8,488 nt of DNA from CAYTZH01 sp964442285 (lineage in GTDB: Bacteria > Myxococcota_A > UBA9160 > JAFDET01), in NCBI GenBank assembly GCA_964442285.1, contig CAYTZH010000086.1, positions 1-8,488 on the forward strand, given 5' to 3'. Below the pieces are notes generated by a model. It saw only the letters and a list, made by a program, of their open reading frames with translations, did no database searches and was not told where the DNA came from. Position 1 is the stretch's first letter, and the number at the start of each line of letters is the position of its first letter. This document shows positions 1 through 5,595 of this stretch, piece by piece. A program made the translations under genes and the position numbers.

Positions 1-473
1 GCCGAGGTGTCCGAGCCGCCGCGGCCGAGGGTGGTGATGTTGCCCTCGTCGTCGATGCCCTGGAAGCCGGCGATCACCGCCACCTCGCCCCGATCGAGGG
101 TGGCGCGGATGCGGTCGGCATCGATGCTCTCGATCCGGGCGCGGGTGTGCCGGCCGTCGGTACGCATGCCCATCTGGCTGCCCGTGAACGAGCGCGCGGG
201 CTGCCCCAGCCGGTGCAGCGCCATGGCCAGCAGGCCGATGGTCTTCTGCTCGCCGGTGGAGACCACGGCGTCGTACTCCCGGGGCACCGGGTGCTCGCCG
301 CCGAGCTCGTGGGCCAGGGCCACCAGCGCGTTGGTCTCGCCCGCCATGGCCGACACCACCACGGCCACCCTGTGACCCGCCCCGGCGGTCTCCGCGACCC
401 GGCGCGCCACGTTCCGGATGCGGTCGGCGTCGCCGACGCTGGTGCCGCCGTACTTCTGGACGATCAAGCTCAC
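1..473 (-). CDS. lysC: Aspartate kinase, partial (C-terminus beyond window)
   Basis: Phosphorylates L-aspartate, the first step toward lysine/diaminopimelate, threonine, methionine and isoleucine. The 157 visible codons begin at GTG and run to the window edge in frame. The amino-acid kinase fold is clear from KYGGTSVG (7-14), VVVSAMAGETNAL (38-50), STGEQ (72-76), IRTDG-like MRTDGRHTRARI (103-114), VAVIAGFQGID (131-141) and GRGGSDTS (150-157), all normal family motifs. The C-terminal ACT domains that bind feedback effectors are outside the window, so the class (which end product inhibits it) cannot be told. The GTG overlaps the tsaE stop by 4 nt. It is the last gene seen; whether the operon continues is unknown. 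Confidence 0.95.
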   Translation of the reverse strand, partial: MSLIVQKYGGTSVGDADRIRNVARRVAETAGAGHRVAVVVSAMAGETNALVALAHELGGEHPVPREYDAVVSTGEQKTIGLLAMALHRLGQPARSFTGSQMGMRTDGRHTRARIESIDADRIRATLDRGEVAVIAGFQGIDDEGNITTLGRGGSDTS

Positions 474-964
474 GACGCTTCCTCTCCGACCTCGCTCCGC
501 CAGCGACCGAGCACGGCCTCGGCCTCGGGACCGAGCGCCGCGACCTCCAGGGTCCGGGCCTCCGGCGACGCCGCGCCGGCCCCGAACCGGACCTCCAGCC
601 GATCCGCCGGCAGCACACCGGGCAGGCGGTCCGCCCACTCCACCACCACCACGGTGTCGGGCGCGAGCCAGTCGACGAGGCCCAGGGCCTCGGCCTCGGC
701 CTCGGAGCCCAGCCGATAGAAGTCGACATGGACGAGGCGCCGCACGGGGCCCGGCAGAGGATACTCGTTTGCGATCACGAAGGTGGGGCTCGAGACCTGT
801 GCGGGATCGAGCCCCAGGCCCGCCGCGATGCCCTTCGCGAGCACCGTCTTGCCGCTGCCCAGGGGCCCGATCAGCGCGACGAGCCCCTGCGGCCGCGACG
901 CGCCGAGCGCCCGTCCCAGGGCCAGCGTGGCCTCAGGGCTCCGGGAATGCGAGCGCCAGCGCAT
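470..964 (-). CDS. tsaE: tRNA t6A37 threonylcarbamoyladenosine biosynthesis ATPase TsaE
   Basis: The ATPase partner of TsaB and TsaD in making N6-threonylcarbamoyladenosine at position 37 of ANN-decoding tRNAs in the cytosol. The 164 residues are normal for the family. I see the N-terminal SPEATLALGRALG (9-21), Walker A GPLGSGKT (33-40), the SSPTF switch segment (58-62), HVDFYRL (79-85) and VVVVEWADRLPG, the strand carrying the conserved EW. The ATG at 962-964 lies inside nnr (32-nt overlap) with GGAG 4 nt upstream. This start gives the usual short lead before the SPE motif, so no later start is needed. The stop overlaps the lysC GTG by 4 nt (GTGA). tsaE is commonly found next to nnr. Confidence 0.95.
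   Translation of the reverse strand: MRWRSHSRSPEATLALGRALGASRPQGLVALIGPLGSGKTVLAKGIAAGLGLDPAQVSSPTFVIANEYPLPGPVRRLVHVDFYRLGSEAEAEALGLVDWLAPDTVVVVEWADRLPGVLPADRLEVRFGAGAASPEARTLEVAALGPEAEAVLGRWRSEVGEEAS
481..486 (-). promoter_or_regulatory. lysC ribosome binding site inside tsaE
   Basis: GAGAGG on the minus strand, 7 nt before the lysC GTG and inside the last tsaE codons. It supports the GTG at 471-473 as the start and fits coupled translation through the GTGA overlap. Confidence 0.65.
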
Positions 965-2462
965 GGGGCTCCGTTGAGGCCGGCTCGGCGAGCCCGCCCA
1001 ACACCTCGGGCAGCGCCTCCGCCAGCTCCTCGGCCGCCAGGCCGACCGGCCCGCGTTCCCGGGCCAGGGCGTCGCCGGCGGCGCCGTGCACCCAGGCGCC
1101 CAGGGCCGCCGCCCGGGTGGCCTCGAGGCCCTGGGCCAGGAGCGCGGCCACCAGGCCGGTGAGCACGTCGCCGGTCCCGCCGCTGGCCAGCACGGGGCCG
1201 CCGGTGGCGTTGATCACCGGCGTGCCGCGGCCCACCACCACCGTGGGCGCGCCCTTGAGCAGCACCACGCAGCCGGTCCGCTCGGCCAGGCACCGAGCCG
1301 CCGCGAGGGGATCGCTCCCGACCGGGGCGCCCAGCAGCCGCGCCGCCTCGCCGGGGTGGGGCGTGAGCACGGTGGGCGCGGGGCGTGAGCGCAGCTCCTC
1401 GGGCGCGCCCTCGAACGCGTTGAGCCCGTCGGCGTCCAGCACCAGGGGCTTCGCCGCCCGGCTGCAGACCTCGCGCACGAGCTTGGCGGTGCCGGGATCG
1501 CGCCCGACCCCCGGCCCCAGGGCCACCACGTCCCGCGCCTCGGCCAGGGCCAGGACCGCCTCCGCCGCCTCCGCCGCCAGGGCCCGTCCGGGCGTGTCCG
1601 CCACCGGCGCCGTCATCGCCTCGGTGCACTTCACCTCGAGCACGTCGTTAAGCCCGGCGGGACACGCCAGGGTCACGAGCCCGGCCCCCCCGCGCACGGC
1701 GGCGCGGCTGGCCAGCGCCGCTGCGCCGGTCTTGCCCTCGGATCCCGCCACGACGAGGACGTGGCCGAAGCGGCCCTTGTGCCCGTCGGGCGGACGCTCC
1801 GGGAGCGCGTCGGCCGCCGCCCGCGACGACCAGAGCACCGCCGGCGGCGACACCCCGCTCGTGTCGATCCCGATGCGCGCGACCACCACGCGGCCCGCGT
1901 GGCTGCGTCCCGGCTCGAGGGCGAGACCGAGCTTGGGCAGCTGCATCGTCACCGTGACGTCCGCGCGGACCGCGACGCCGTGAACCGCGCCGGTGTCGGT
2001 GTCGATGCCCGAGGGCAGGTCCACCGCCACCACCTGCGGCGCCTCGCGGATGCGCTCGATCGCCTCCGCGGCCGCGCCCTCGACGGCGCGCTCGATCCCG
2101 GTTCCGAACAGGGCGTCCACCAGCACGTCGGCCTCCCAGGGCTCGCCCTCGGGCACGCCGCAGGCCCGGGCGCGGGCGAGCTGGGCCGCGGCGTCCCCGC
2201 CCGTGGGCTCCTTGGACAGCCAGATCCGCACGGGCACGCCCAGTGCGTGGAGGTGGCGCGCGATCACGAGGCCGTCCCCGCCGTTGTGGCCGGGCCCGCA
2301 GGCGACGCCGACCGCGCCGCCCGGGGGCAGCAGCGCCAGGACCTCGGCGACCACCGCGCGGCCGGCGCTCTCCATGAGCACCTCGCCGGGCACACCCCGC
2401 GCCTCGATGGTGCGCAGGTCGAGGGCCCGCATGCCCGCGGCATCCACCAGCGGCCAGATCAC
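933..2462 (-). CDS. nnr: Bifunctional NAD(P)HX epimerase / ADP-dependent NAD(P)HX dehydratase
   Basis: Repairs hydrated NADH and NADPH: the N-terminal YjeF domain interconverts the R and S epimers, and the C-terminal ribokinase-like domain dehydrates S-NAD(P)HX using ADP. The 509 residues are typical of the fused form. The epimerase part (about 1-215) has GPGHNGGDG (56-64), DALFGTG (116-122) and DLPSGID (148-154). The dehydratase part has GHKGRFG (227-233), LDADGLN (342-348), HPGE (369-372), LLKGAPTVV, and GGTGD (428-432) with the presumed catalytic Asp432. All key motifs look intact. The GTG start has GGAGG 4 nt upstream, and both lie in the second copy of an 18-bp repeat shared with the end of acpS. 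The 3' end overlaps tsaE by 32 nt. The acpS-nnr-tsaE order is widespread. Confidence 0.96.
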   Translation of the reverse strand: MIWPLVDAAGMRALDLRTIEARGVPGEVLMESAGRAVVAEVLALLPPGGAVGVACGPGHNGGDGLVIARHLHALGVPVRIWLSKEPTGGDAAAQLARARACGVPEGEPWEADVLVDALFGTGIERAVEGAAAEAIERIREAPQVVAVDLPSGIDTDTGAVHGVAVRADVTVTMQLPKLGLALEPGRSHAGRVVVARIGIDTSGVSPPAVLWSSRAAADALPERPPDGHKGRFGHVLVVAGSEGKTGAAALASRAAVRGGAGLVTLACPAGLNDVLEVKCTEAMTAPVADTPGRALAAEAAEAVLALAEARDVVALGPGVGRDPGTAKLVREVCSRAAKPLVLDADGLNAFEGAPEELRSRPAPTVLTPHPGEAARLLGAPVGSDPLAAARCLAERTGCVVLLKGAPTVVVGRGTPVINATGGPVLASGGTGDVLTGLVAALLAQGLEATRAAALGAWVHGAAGDALARERGPVGLAAEELAEALPEVLGGLAEPASTEPHALALAFPEP

Positions 2463-2488
2463 GCGGCCTCCGCCCGGGTCCAGATCAC
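2459..2488 (-). other. Possible 9-codon minicistron between acpS and nnr
   Basis: A GTG at 2486-2488 overlaps the acpS TGA, has GGAGG 4 nt upstream, and opens the frame MIWTRAEAA. Its TGA at 2459-2461 overlaps the nnr GTG (2460-2462). Its first three residues equal the nnr N-terminus (MIW) and its last three equal the acpS C-terminus (EAA), as expected from duplication of the junction. Translation is unproven, but it has as good a ribosome site as nnr itself. Confidence 0.35.
2467..2471 (-). promoter_or_regulatory. nnr ribosome binding site
   Basis: GGAGG on the minus strand, 4 nt before the nnr GTG. An identical GGAGG at 2493-2497 stands at the same distance before the out-of-frame GTG at 2486-2488. 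This start is preferred because only it opens the full nnr frame. Confidence 0.65.
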
Positions 2489-2856
2489 GCGGCCTCCAGG
2501 GTCACCTGTCCCACGCAGACGCGCTTGTCGTGGGTGAGGGTGAGGGCCACCCGGGTCACACCCAGCGCCCGGGCTCGCTCGGCCGCGCGACCGTGGAAGC
2601 GCAGGGTCGGCGCCTGGCCCCGCTCCCGGACCACCTCCAGCTCGCGCCAGGCCACCGAGGCCAGGCCCAGAGCCTGTCGGGCGGCCAGCTTGGCGGCAAA
2701 GCGCACGGCCAGGCTCTGCAGGCCCTGACGCCGCGCGCCCGCGTAGGCGCGCTCGCCCGCGGTGAACAGGCGTCGACGGAGGCGCTCGCCGAAGCGGGCG
2801 CAGGCGGCCTCGAAGCGGGCCACGTCCACCAGCTCGACGCCGAGGCCGACGATCAC
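2485..2856 (-). CDS. acpS: AcpS-like phosphopantetheinyl transferase family protein with altered metal site
   Basis: Holo-[acyl-carrier-protein] synthase transfers 4'-phosphopantetheine from coenzyme A to ACP. The 123 residues and the layout fit AcpS: an N-terminal MIVGLGVELVDVARFE, FTAGERAYAG (31-40), VRFAAKLAARQALG (51-64), a central LEVVRERGQAPTLRFHGRA (73-91) and the closing LTLTHDKRV with the conserved His at 109. Two metal and catalytic positions differ from the characterised family. Asp8 is Glu (GVEL), and the Glu of RFAAKEA is Leu57 (RFAAKLA). I re-read the underlying codons: GAG for residue 8 and CTG for residue 57. The first change is mild; the second removes a Mg ligand. Activity is therefore uncertain, and the symbol marks family and position only. 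The GTG start is supported by GGAG 5 nt upstream. The gap to nnr is 22 nt, with duplicated sequence at the end of the gene. Confidence 0.8.
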   Translation of the reverse strand: MIVGLGVELVDVARFEAACARFGERLRRRLFTAGERAYAGARRQGLQSLAVRFAAKLAARQALGLASVAWRELEVVRERGQAPTLRFHGRAAERARALGVTRVALTLTHDKRVCVGQVTLEAA

Positions 2857-2882
2857 CGCAGCTCCGCCCCGACGGAGGTCAC
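2853..2882 (-). other. Possible 9-codon minicistron ending on the acpS start
   Basis: A GTG at 2880-2882 opens the frame MTSVGAELR. Its TGA (2853-2855) overlaps the GTG start of the acpS-like gene (2854-2856) as GTGA. GGAG inside it (2862-2865) is the best ribosome site for acpS, 5 nt before its start; the other repeat copies have GGAC at this place. It may serve only as a translated leader coupling acpS to upstream translation. Translation is unproven. Confidence 0.3.
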
Positions 2883-2940
2883 CGGGAGTCCGCCCCGACG
2901 GAGGTCACCGGGAGTCCGCCCCGATGGGGGGTCACCGGAG
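2862..2940 (-). repeat. Three tandem 26-27 bp repeats between pdxJ-like and acpS-like genes
   Basis: Copies lie at 2862-2887, 2888-2913 and 2914-2940. The first two differ only at their first base. The third shares its first 11 bases, then diverges slightly and carries one extra base in a run of six G. Each copy contains GGTCACC or its close neighbourhood, which on the minus strand reads GGTGACC and so carries an overlapping GTG start and TGA stop. The pdxJ-like stop codon (2932-2934) is the GTGA of the third copy. The region therefore looks like repeated duplication of a gene junction. It fills the 75-bp space before acpS. Confidence 0.93.
2879..2935 (-). other. Possible 18-codon minicistron from the pdxJ-like stop
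   Basis: A GTG at 2933-2935 overlaps the pdxJ-like TGA (GTGA). It opens an 18-residue frame, MTPHRGGLPVTSVGADSR, that stops at 2879-2881. A second in-frame GTG sits at 2906-2908. The stop itself overlaps the next GTG (2880-2882). Nothing resembles a known peptide. It is listed because of its place in the overlap chain, not because translation is shown. Confidence 0.3.
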
Positions 2941-3558
2941 GCCCGCCCGCAGGTCGCGCACGGCCCGGTCGAGGCCCACCAGGACCGCTTCGGCCCAGAC
3001 CGCGTCGCCGGCGACGACCCGCCCGGCGGTCGGGACCCGGGAGAGCAGGCCCGGCAGGTTGCGCCGGTCGAGCCCGCCGGCGAGCGCCACGGGCATGCGC
3101 AGCTTGGCCGCGAGACGGCCCGCGTCGGTGAGCTGCTCGAGCAGCGGTCCGCGGTCCTCCTCGGGCACGTCGACGATGCGGTCGGTGGCGAGCTCCAGGC
3201 GCTCGAGGCCCGCGGCGTGGGCGGTCTTCACCGCCTCGAGCTCCGGGGCAACGATGGCGCTCACGGGGATCCGGGCGTCGGCCAGCCCGCGCAGCACGGG
3301 ACCGGCGATCGACGGGTCGAGCGGGCCCTCGACGGCCACCCGGTCGGGCTGCAGCTCGAGGGCGCACTTCAGGTGGGCGGCGTTCGCCTCCATGCGAAGC
3401 TCCAGGCGGCGCGCCGCCCGGCGCACCGGCGCCAGGTCGTCCCGGGGCGGAACCCGGATCGCGTCCACCCCGGCCAGCTCGGCGAGCTTCACGGCGGCGG
3501 TCACGTCGGCGCCGGGCATGGCGAGCACCGCGTCGGTCGCCAGGACCAGCTCGATCAT
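2932..3558 (-). CDS. PdxJ-like TIM-barrel protein lacking conserved catalytic residues
   Basis: This sits exactly where pdxJ (pyridoxine 5'-phosphate synthase) lies in the deltaproteobacterial gene order and follows its layout: AVKLAELAGVDAIRV (22-36), LELRMEANAAHL (52-63), IPVSAIVAPELEAVKTAHAAG (97-117, the VSLFIDP strand) and a C-terminal VLVGLDRAVRDLRAGL. It has 208 residues against about 240 in PdxJ. Residues that define the enzyme are missing. The early IDH with its TLRQARG segment is replaced by TDA and a shorter stretch (8-16). The VHLRED motif reads VPPRDD (36-41), LEM reads LRM (54-56), the HTG motif reads LAT, AGHGL reads LAGGL (159-163), and IGHS reads AGDA (183-186). Homology to PdxJ is likely, but synthase activity is doubtful. 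It may have another substrate, a structural role, or be a decaying paralogue. No frameshift or stop suggests a pseudogene. Confidence 0.75.
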   Translation of the reverse strand: MIELVLATDAVLAMPGADVTAAVKLAELAGVDAIRVPPRDDLAPVRRAARRLELRMEANAAHLKCALELQPDRVAVEGPLDPSIAGPVLRGLADARIPVSAIVAPELEAVKTAHAAGLERLELATDRIVDVPEEDRGPLLEQLTDAGRLAAKLRMPVALAGGLDRRNLPGLLSRVPTAGRVVAGDAVWAEAVLVGLDRAVRDLRAGLR

Positions 3559-4919
3559 CCGGCGGTCCCGAGGTGACGCCGCACCGCGTCCGCCACGTCC
3601 CGGGCGATCTCGCGCACCCGCCCCTCGTCCTCGCCCTCGACCATCACCCGGGCCTTCGACTCCGTGCCGCTGTAGCGGAGCAGCACGCGACCGCGACCCT
3701 CGAGGGAAGCCTCCACCTTGCGGACCTGGTCCATCAGCTCGGGCACCGCCTCGAAGGGCCGCTTCTCCGCCACCGGCACGTTCAGGAGCACCTGCGGGAA
3801 GCGCTGGAAGCCCGCCACGAGCTGGGAGAGCGGCCGGCCCGTGCGGCGCATGATCGAGAGCGTCTGGAGCGCCGTGACGAGGCCGTCGCCGGTGGTGTTG
3901 TGGTCCAGGAAGACCACGTGCCCGGACTGCTCGCCGCCCAGGTTGTAGCCCCCGGCGCGCATGGCCTCGACCACGTAGCGGTCGCCCACCTGGGTGCGCA
4001 CGAGCCCGACGCCCATGGCCTCCAGGGCCTTCTCGAGACCCAGGTTGCTCATCACGGTGGCCACGACCGCGCCCCCCTTGAGGAGACCCCGGTCCACGAG
4101 GTCGCCCGCGCAGAGCGCGATCAGGGCGTCGCCGTCGATCACGTGGCCCTTCTCGCAGACCAGGATGCAGCGGTCGGCGTCCCCGTCGAGGGCGATGCCC
4201 ACGTCGGCGCGCACCTCCCGCACCTTGGCCGAGACGTTCTCCGGATGCAGCGAGCCGACGCCGTCGTTGATGTTGCGCCCGTTGGGCGAAACGCCGAGCT
4301 TGAAGACCTCGGCCCCCAGCTCCTCGAGGACCGTGGGCCCCACCCGATAGGCGGCGCCGTGAGCGCAGTCGAGCACGACCCGCAGGCCGTCCAGGGTGTA
4401 GTCGATGGGGAAGGTCTTCTTGAGCAGCACCACGTAGCGCCCCAGGGCGTCCTCGATGCGCTGGGCCTGGCCCACCCGGTCCGGCTCCGCCGCGGCCTCG
4501 GCCAGGCTCCCGGAGAAGACGAGATCCTCGATGCGCGCCTCGAGGTCGTCGGGAAGCTTGAAGCCGTCCCGGGAGAAGAACTTGATGCCGTTGTCCTGGT
4601 ACGGGTTGTGGCTCGCGGAGATCATGGCGCCGGCGTCGCAGCGCATGTCCGCCGTGAGGAACGCCAGGCCCGGCGTCGGCATGGGACCCACCATCAGCAC
4701 GTCGCCGCCCATGGCGCAGATTCCCGATGCCAGGGCGTCCTCGAACAGGTAGCCCGAGAGGCGCGTGTCCTTGGCGATGATGATGCGATGGCGCTCACCC
4801 CGGCGCTGGAACACCTGGGCCAGGGCCTTGCCGAGCGCGAGGGCCATCTCCGCCGTCATCGGGTAGCGGTTGGCCTGGCCGCGTACCCCGTCAGTCCCGA
4901 ACAGCCGCCGCTTGCTCAT
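3555..4919 (-). CDS. glmM: Phosphoglucosamine mutase
   Basis: Converts glucosamine-6-phosphate to glucosamine-1-phosphate, feeding UDP-GlcNAc for peptidoglycan and lipopolysaccharide. The 454 residues match the usual length of about 445-455. Motifs are FGTDGVRG at 7-14, the phosphoserine loop SASHNP at 101-106 with catalytic Ser103, the metal loop DGDADR at 245-250, the sugar-binding GGEQSGH at 328-334 and the phosphate-binding RYSGTE at 415-420. All four functional sites are intact. The ATG start, followed at once by the expected N-terminus, lies inside the end of ybbR (29-nt overlap) with GAGG just upstream. The end overlaps the pdxJ-like start by 4 nt (ATGA). In some bacteria GlmM binds and inhibits CdaA, which fits the gene pairing, but nothing in this sequence tests that. 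Confidence 0.97.
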   Translation of the reverse strand: MSKRRLFGTDGVRGQANRYPMTAEMALALGKALAQVFQRRGERHRIIIAKDTRLSGYLFEDALASGICAMGGDVLMVGPMPTPGLAFLTADMRCDAGAMISASHNPYQDNGIKFFSRDGFKLPDDLEARIEDLVFSGSLAEAAAEPDRVGQAQRIEDALGRYVVLLKKTFPIDYTLDGLRVVLDCAHGAAYRVGPTVLEELGAEVFKLGVSPNGRNINDGVGSLHPENVSAKVREVRADVGIALDGDADRCILVCEKGHVIDGDALIALCAGDLVDRGLLKGGAVVATVMSNLGLEKALEAMGVGLVRTQVGDRYVVEAMRAGGYNLGGEQSGHVVFLDHNTTGDGLVTALQTLSIMRRTGRPLSQLVAGFQRFPQVLLNVPVAEKRPFEAVPELMDQVRKVEASLEGRGRVLLRYSGTESKARVMVEGEDEGRVREIARDVADAVRRHLGTAG

Positions 4920-5592
4920 TGCCCTCTTCCCCCTGCTCCTGCTCCAGCGCCCGGATCCGGATCCGGACCCGCACCGATGTGGGCTCCTCGACCCAGACGT
5001 GGCGGCCCGCCACCGCCAGCTTCACCTCGCGCTCCTCGTCCGAATCCAGGCTGCTCACGTCGATGGGCTCGGTCACCACCTCGTTGAGCCGCAGCACCTC
5101 GCGGCGGGCCCCCGTGACGCGGACCCGCGGCGGATGGATCTCCGTCGCGACCAGCTCGTAGCCCTCCGGCGGCTCACCCGCCACATCGGCACGCACGCGC
5201 ATGACCTTCGTCCCGCGGCGCTCGAACTCGAACTCGAGCTGCGAGGGCGAGCGGCTCACGATCTCCGCACCCCGCGGCATCTCGATCTGGGAGCTGTCCA
5301 CCTCGTACTTGGCGTCGCCGCGCCGCGCCCCGGAGACGTCGACCGAGTACTCCAGCAGCGCCGACTCCACGTTCCGCAGGGCGGCCCGGCTCCCGCGCAC
5401 GCGGATGTTGACCACGTCGCTGTTCTGCTCCGTCAGCACAAGGTTGTCGGGCACGTTCTGGAACACGACCGGGATGTCGAAGCCCCGCTCGACCGACGAC
5501 TGGCCGTGGGCGACGAACCAGAGCATCGCGGCGATCAGCAGCGCCAGGATCATGTAGCCGCGGCTTCCGCCCCTTCCGTCCCGGCGCGCCAT
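4891..5592 (-). CDS. ybbR: YbbR-domain membrane protein (CdaR-like CdaA regulator)
   Basis: A 233-residue membrane-anchored protein. A short Arg/Gly-rich N-terminus precedes one hydrophobic segment (about residues 13-30), which I read as an uncleaved anchor with the rest outside the inner membrane. Two YbbR-type beta domains follow (about 33-125 and 128-215). Recognisable stretches are DIPVVFQNVPDNL at the start of the first and GYELVATEIHPPRVRVTG in the second. Characterised CdaR proteins carry four such repeats, so two is a shorter form, common outside Firmicutes as far as I know. The Glu/Gln-rich C-terminus runs 29 nt into glmM. There is no strong ribosome site before the ATG, only 3 nt after the cdaA stop, so translation is probably coupled to cdaA. 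The expected role, from family and position, is modulation of CdaA. Confidence 0.88.
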   Translation of the reverse strand: MARRDGRGGSRGYMILALLIAAMLWFVAHGQSSVERGFDIPVVFQNVPDNLVLTEQNSDVVNIRVRGSRAALRNVESALLEYSVDVSGARRGDAKYEVDSSQIEMPRGAEIVSRSPSQLEFEFERRGTKVMRVRADVAGEPPEGYELVATEIHPPRVRVTGARREVLRLNEVVTEPIDVSSLDSDEEREVKLAVAGRHVWVEEPTSVRVRIRIRALEQEQGEEGNEQAAAVRD

Positions 5593-5595
5593 GGG

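Larger units (their letters stand above)
2454..2497 (-). repeat. 18-bp direct repeat (26-bp period) spanning the acpS end and nnr start
   Basis: Identical 18-bp copies lie at 2454-2471 and 2480-2497. On the minus strand each reads GGAGGCCGCGTGATCTGG, that is, a GGAGG ribosome site, a GTGA overlap and three codons. In the upstream copy (2480-2497) the TGA is the acpS stop. In the downstream copy the GTG is the nnr start. The simplest reading is that acpS and nnr once overlapped by GTGA and a 26-bp tandem duplication separated them. Confidence 0.92.

Noticed and set aside
418..1983. 521-codon plus-strand frame, very Arg/Pro/Ser rich
   Set aside because: It is antisense to tsaE and nnr, whose motifs are unambiguous, and its composition is that of a codon shadow.
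2056..2480. Nnr motif GPGHNGGDG differing from the more usual GxGNNGGDG
   Set aside because: I recall His at this place as a common variant in YjeF-domain proteins, so I do not treat it as unusual.
2862..2940. Tandem repeats considered as a CRISPR array, operator array or terminator
   Set aside because: There are no spacers, the unit has no long inverted symmetry or hairpin followed by T, and the array is explained better by duplication of the GTGA junction.
4951..4971. Short repeat of GGATCC with G spacing in ybbR
   Set aside because: It simply encodes alternating Arg and Val/Ile in the last beta strand; two copies of a six-base word are not structure beyond the coding sequence.
1993..5087. 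Two long plus-strand frames (1993-3576 and 3573-5087)
   Set aside because: They are antisense to nnr, acpS, pdxJ-like and glmM, with no recognisable domain and no plausible ribosome site seen.
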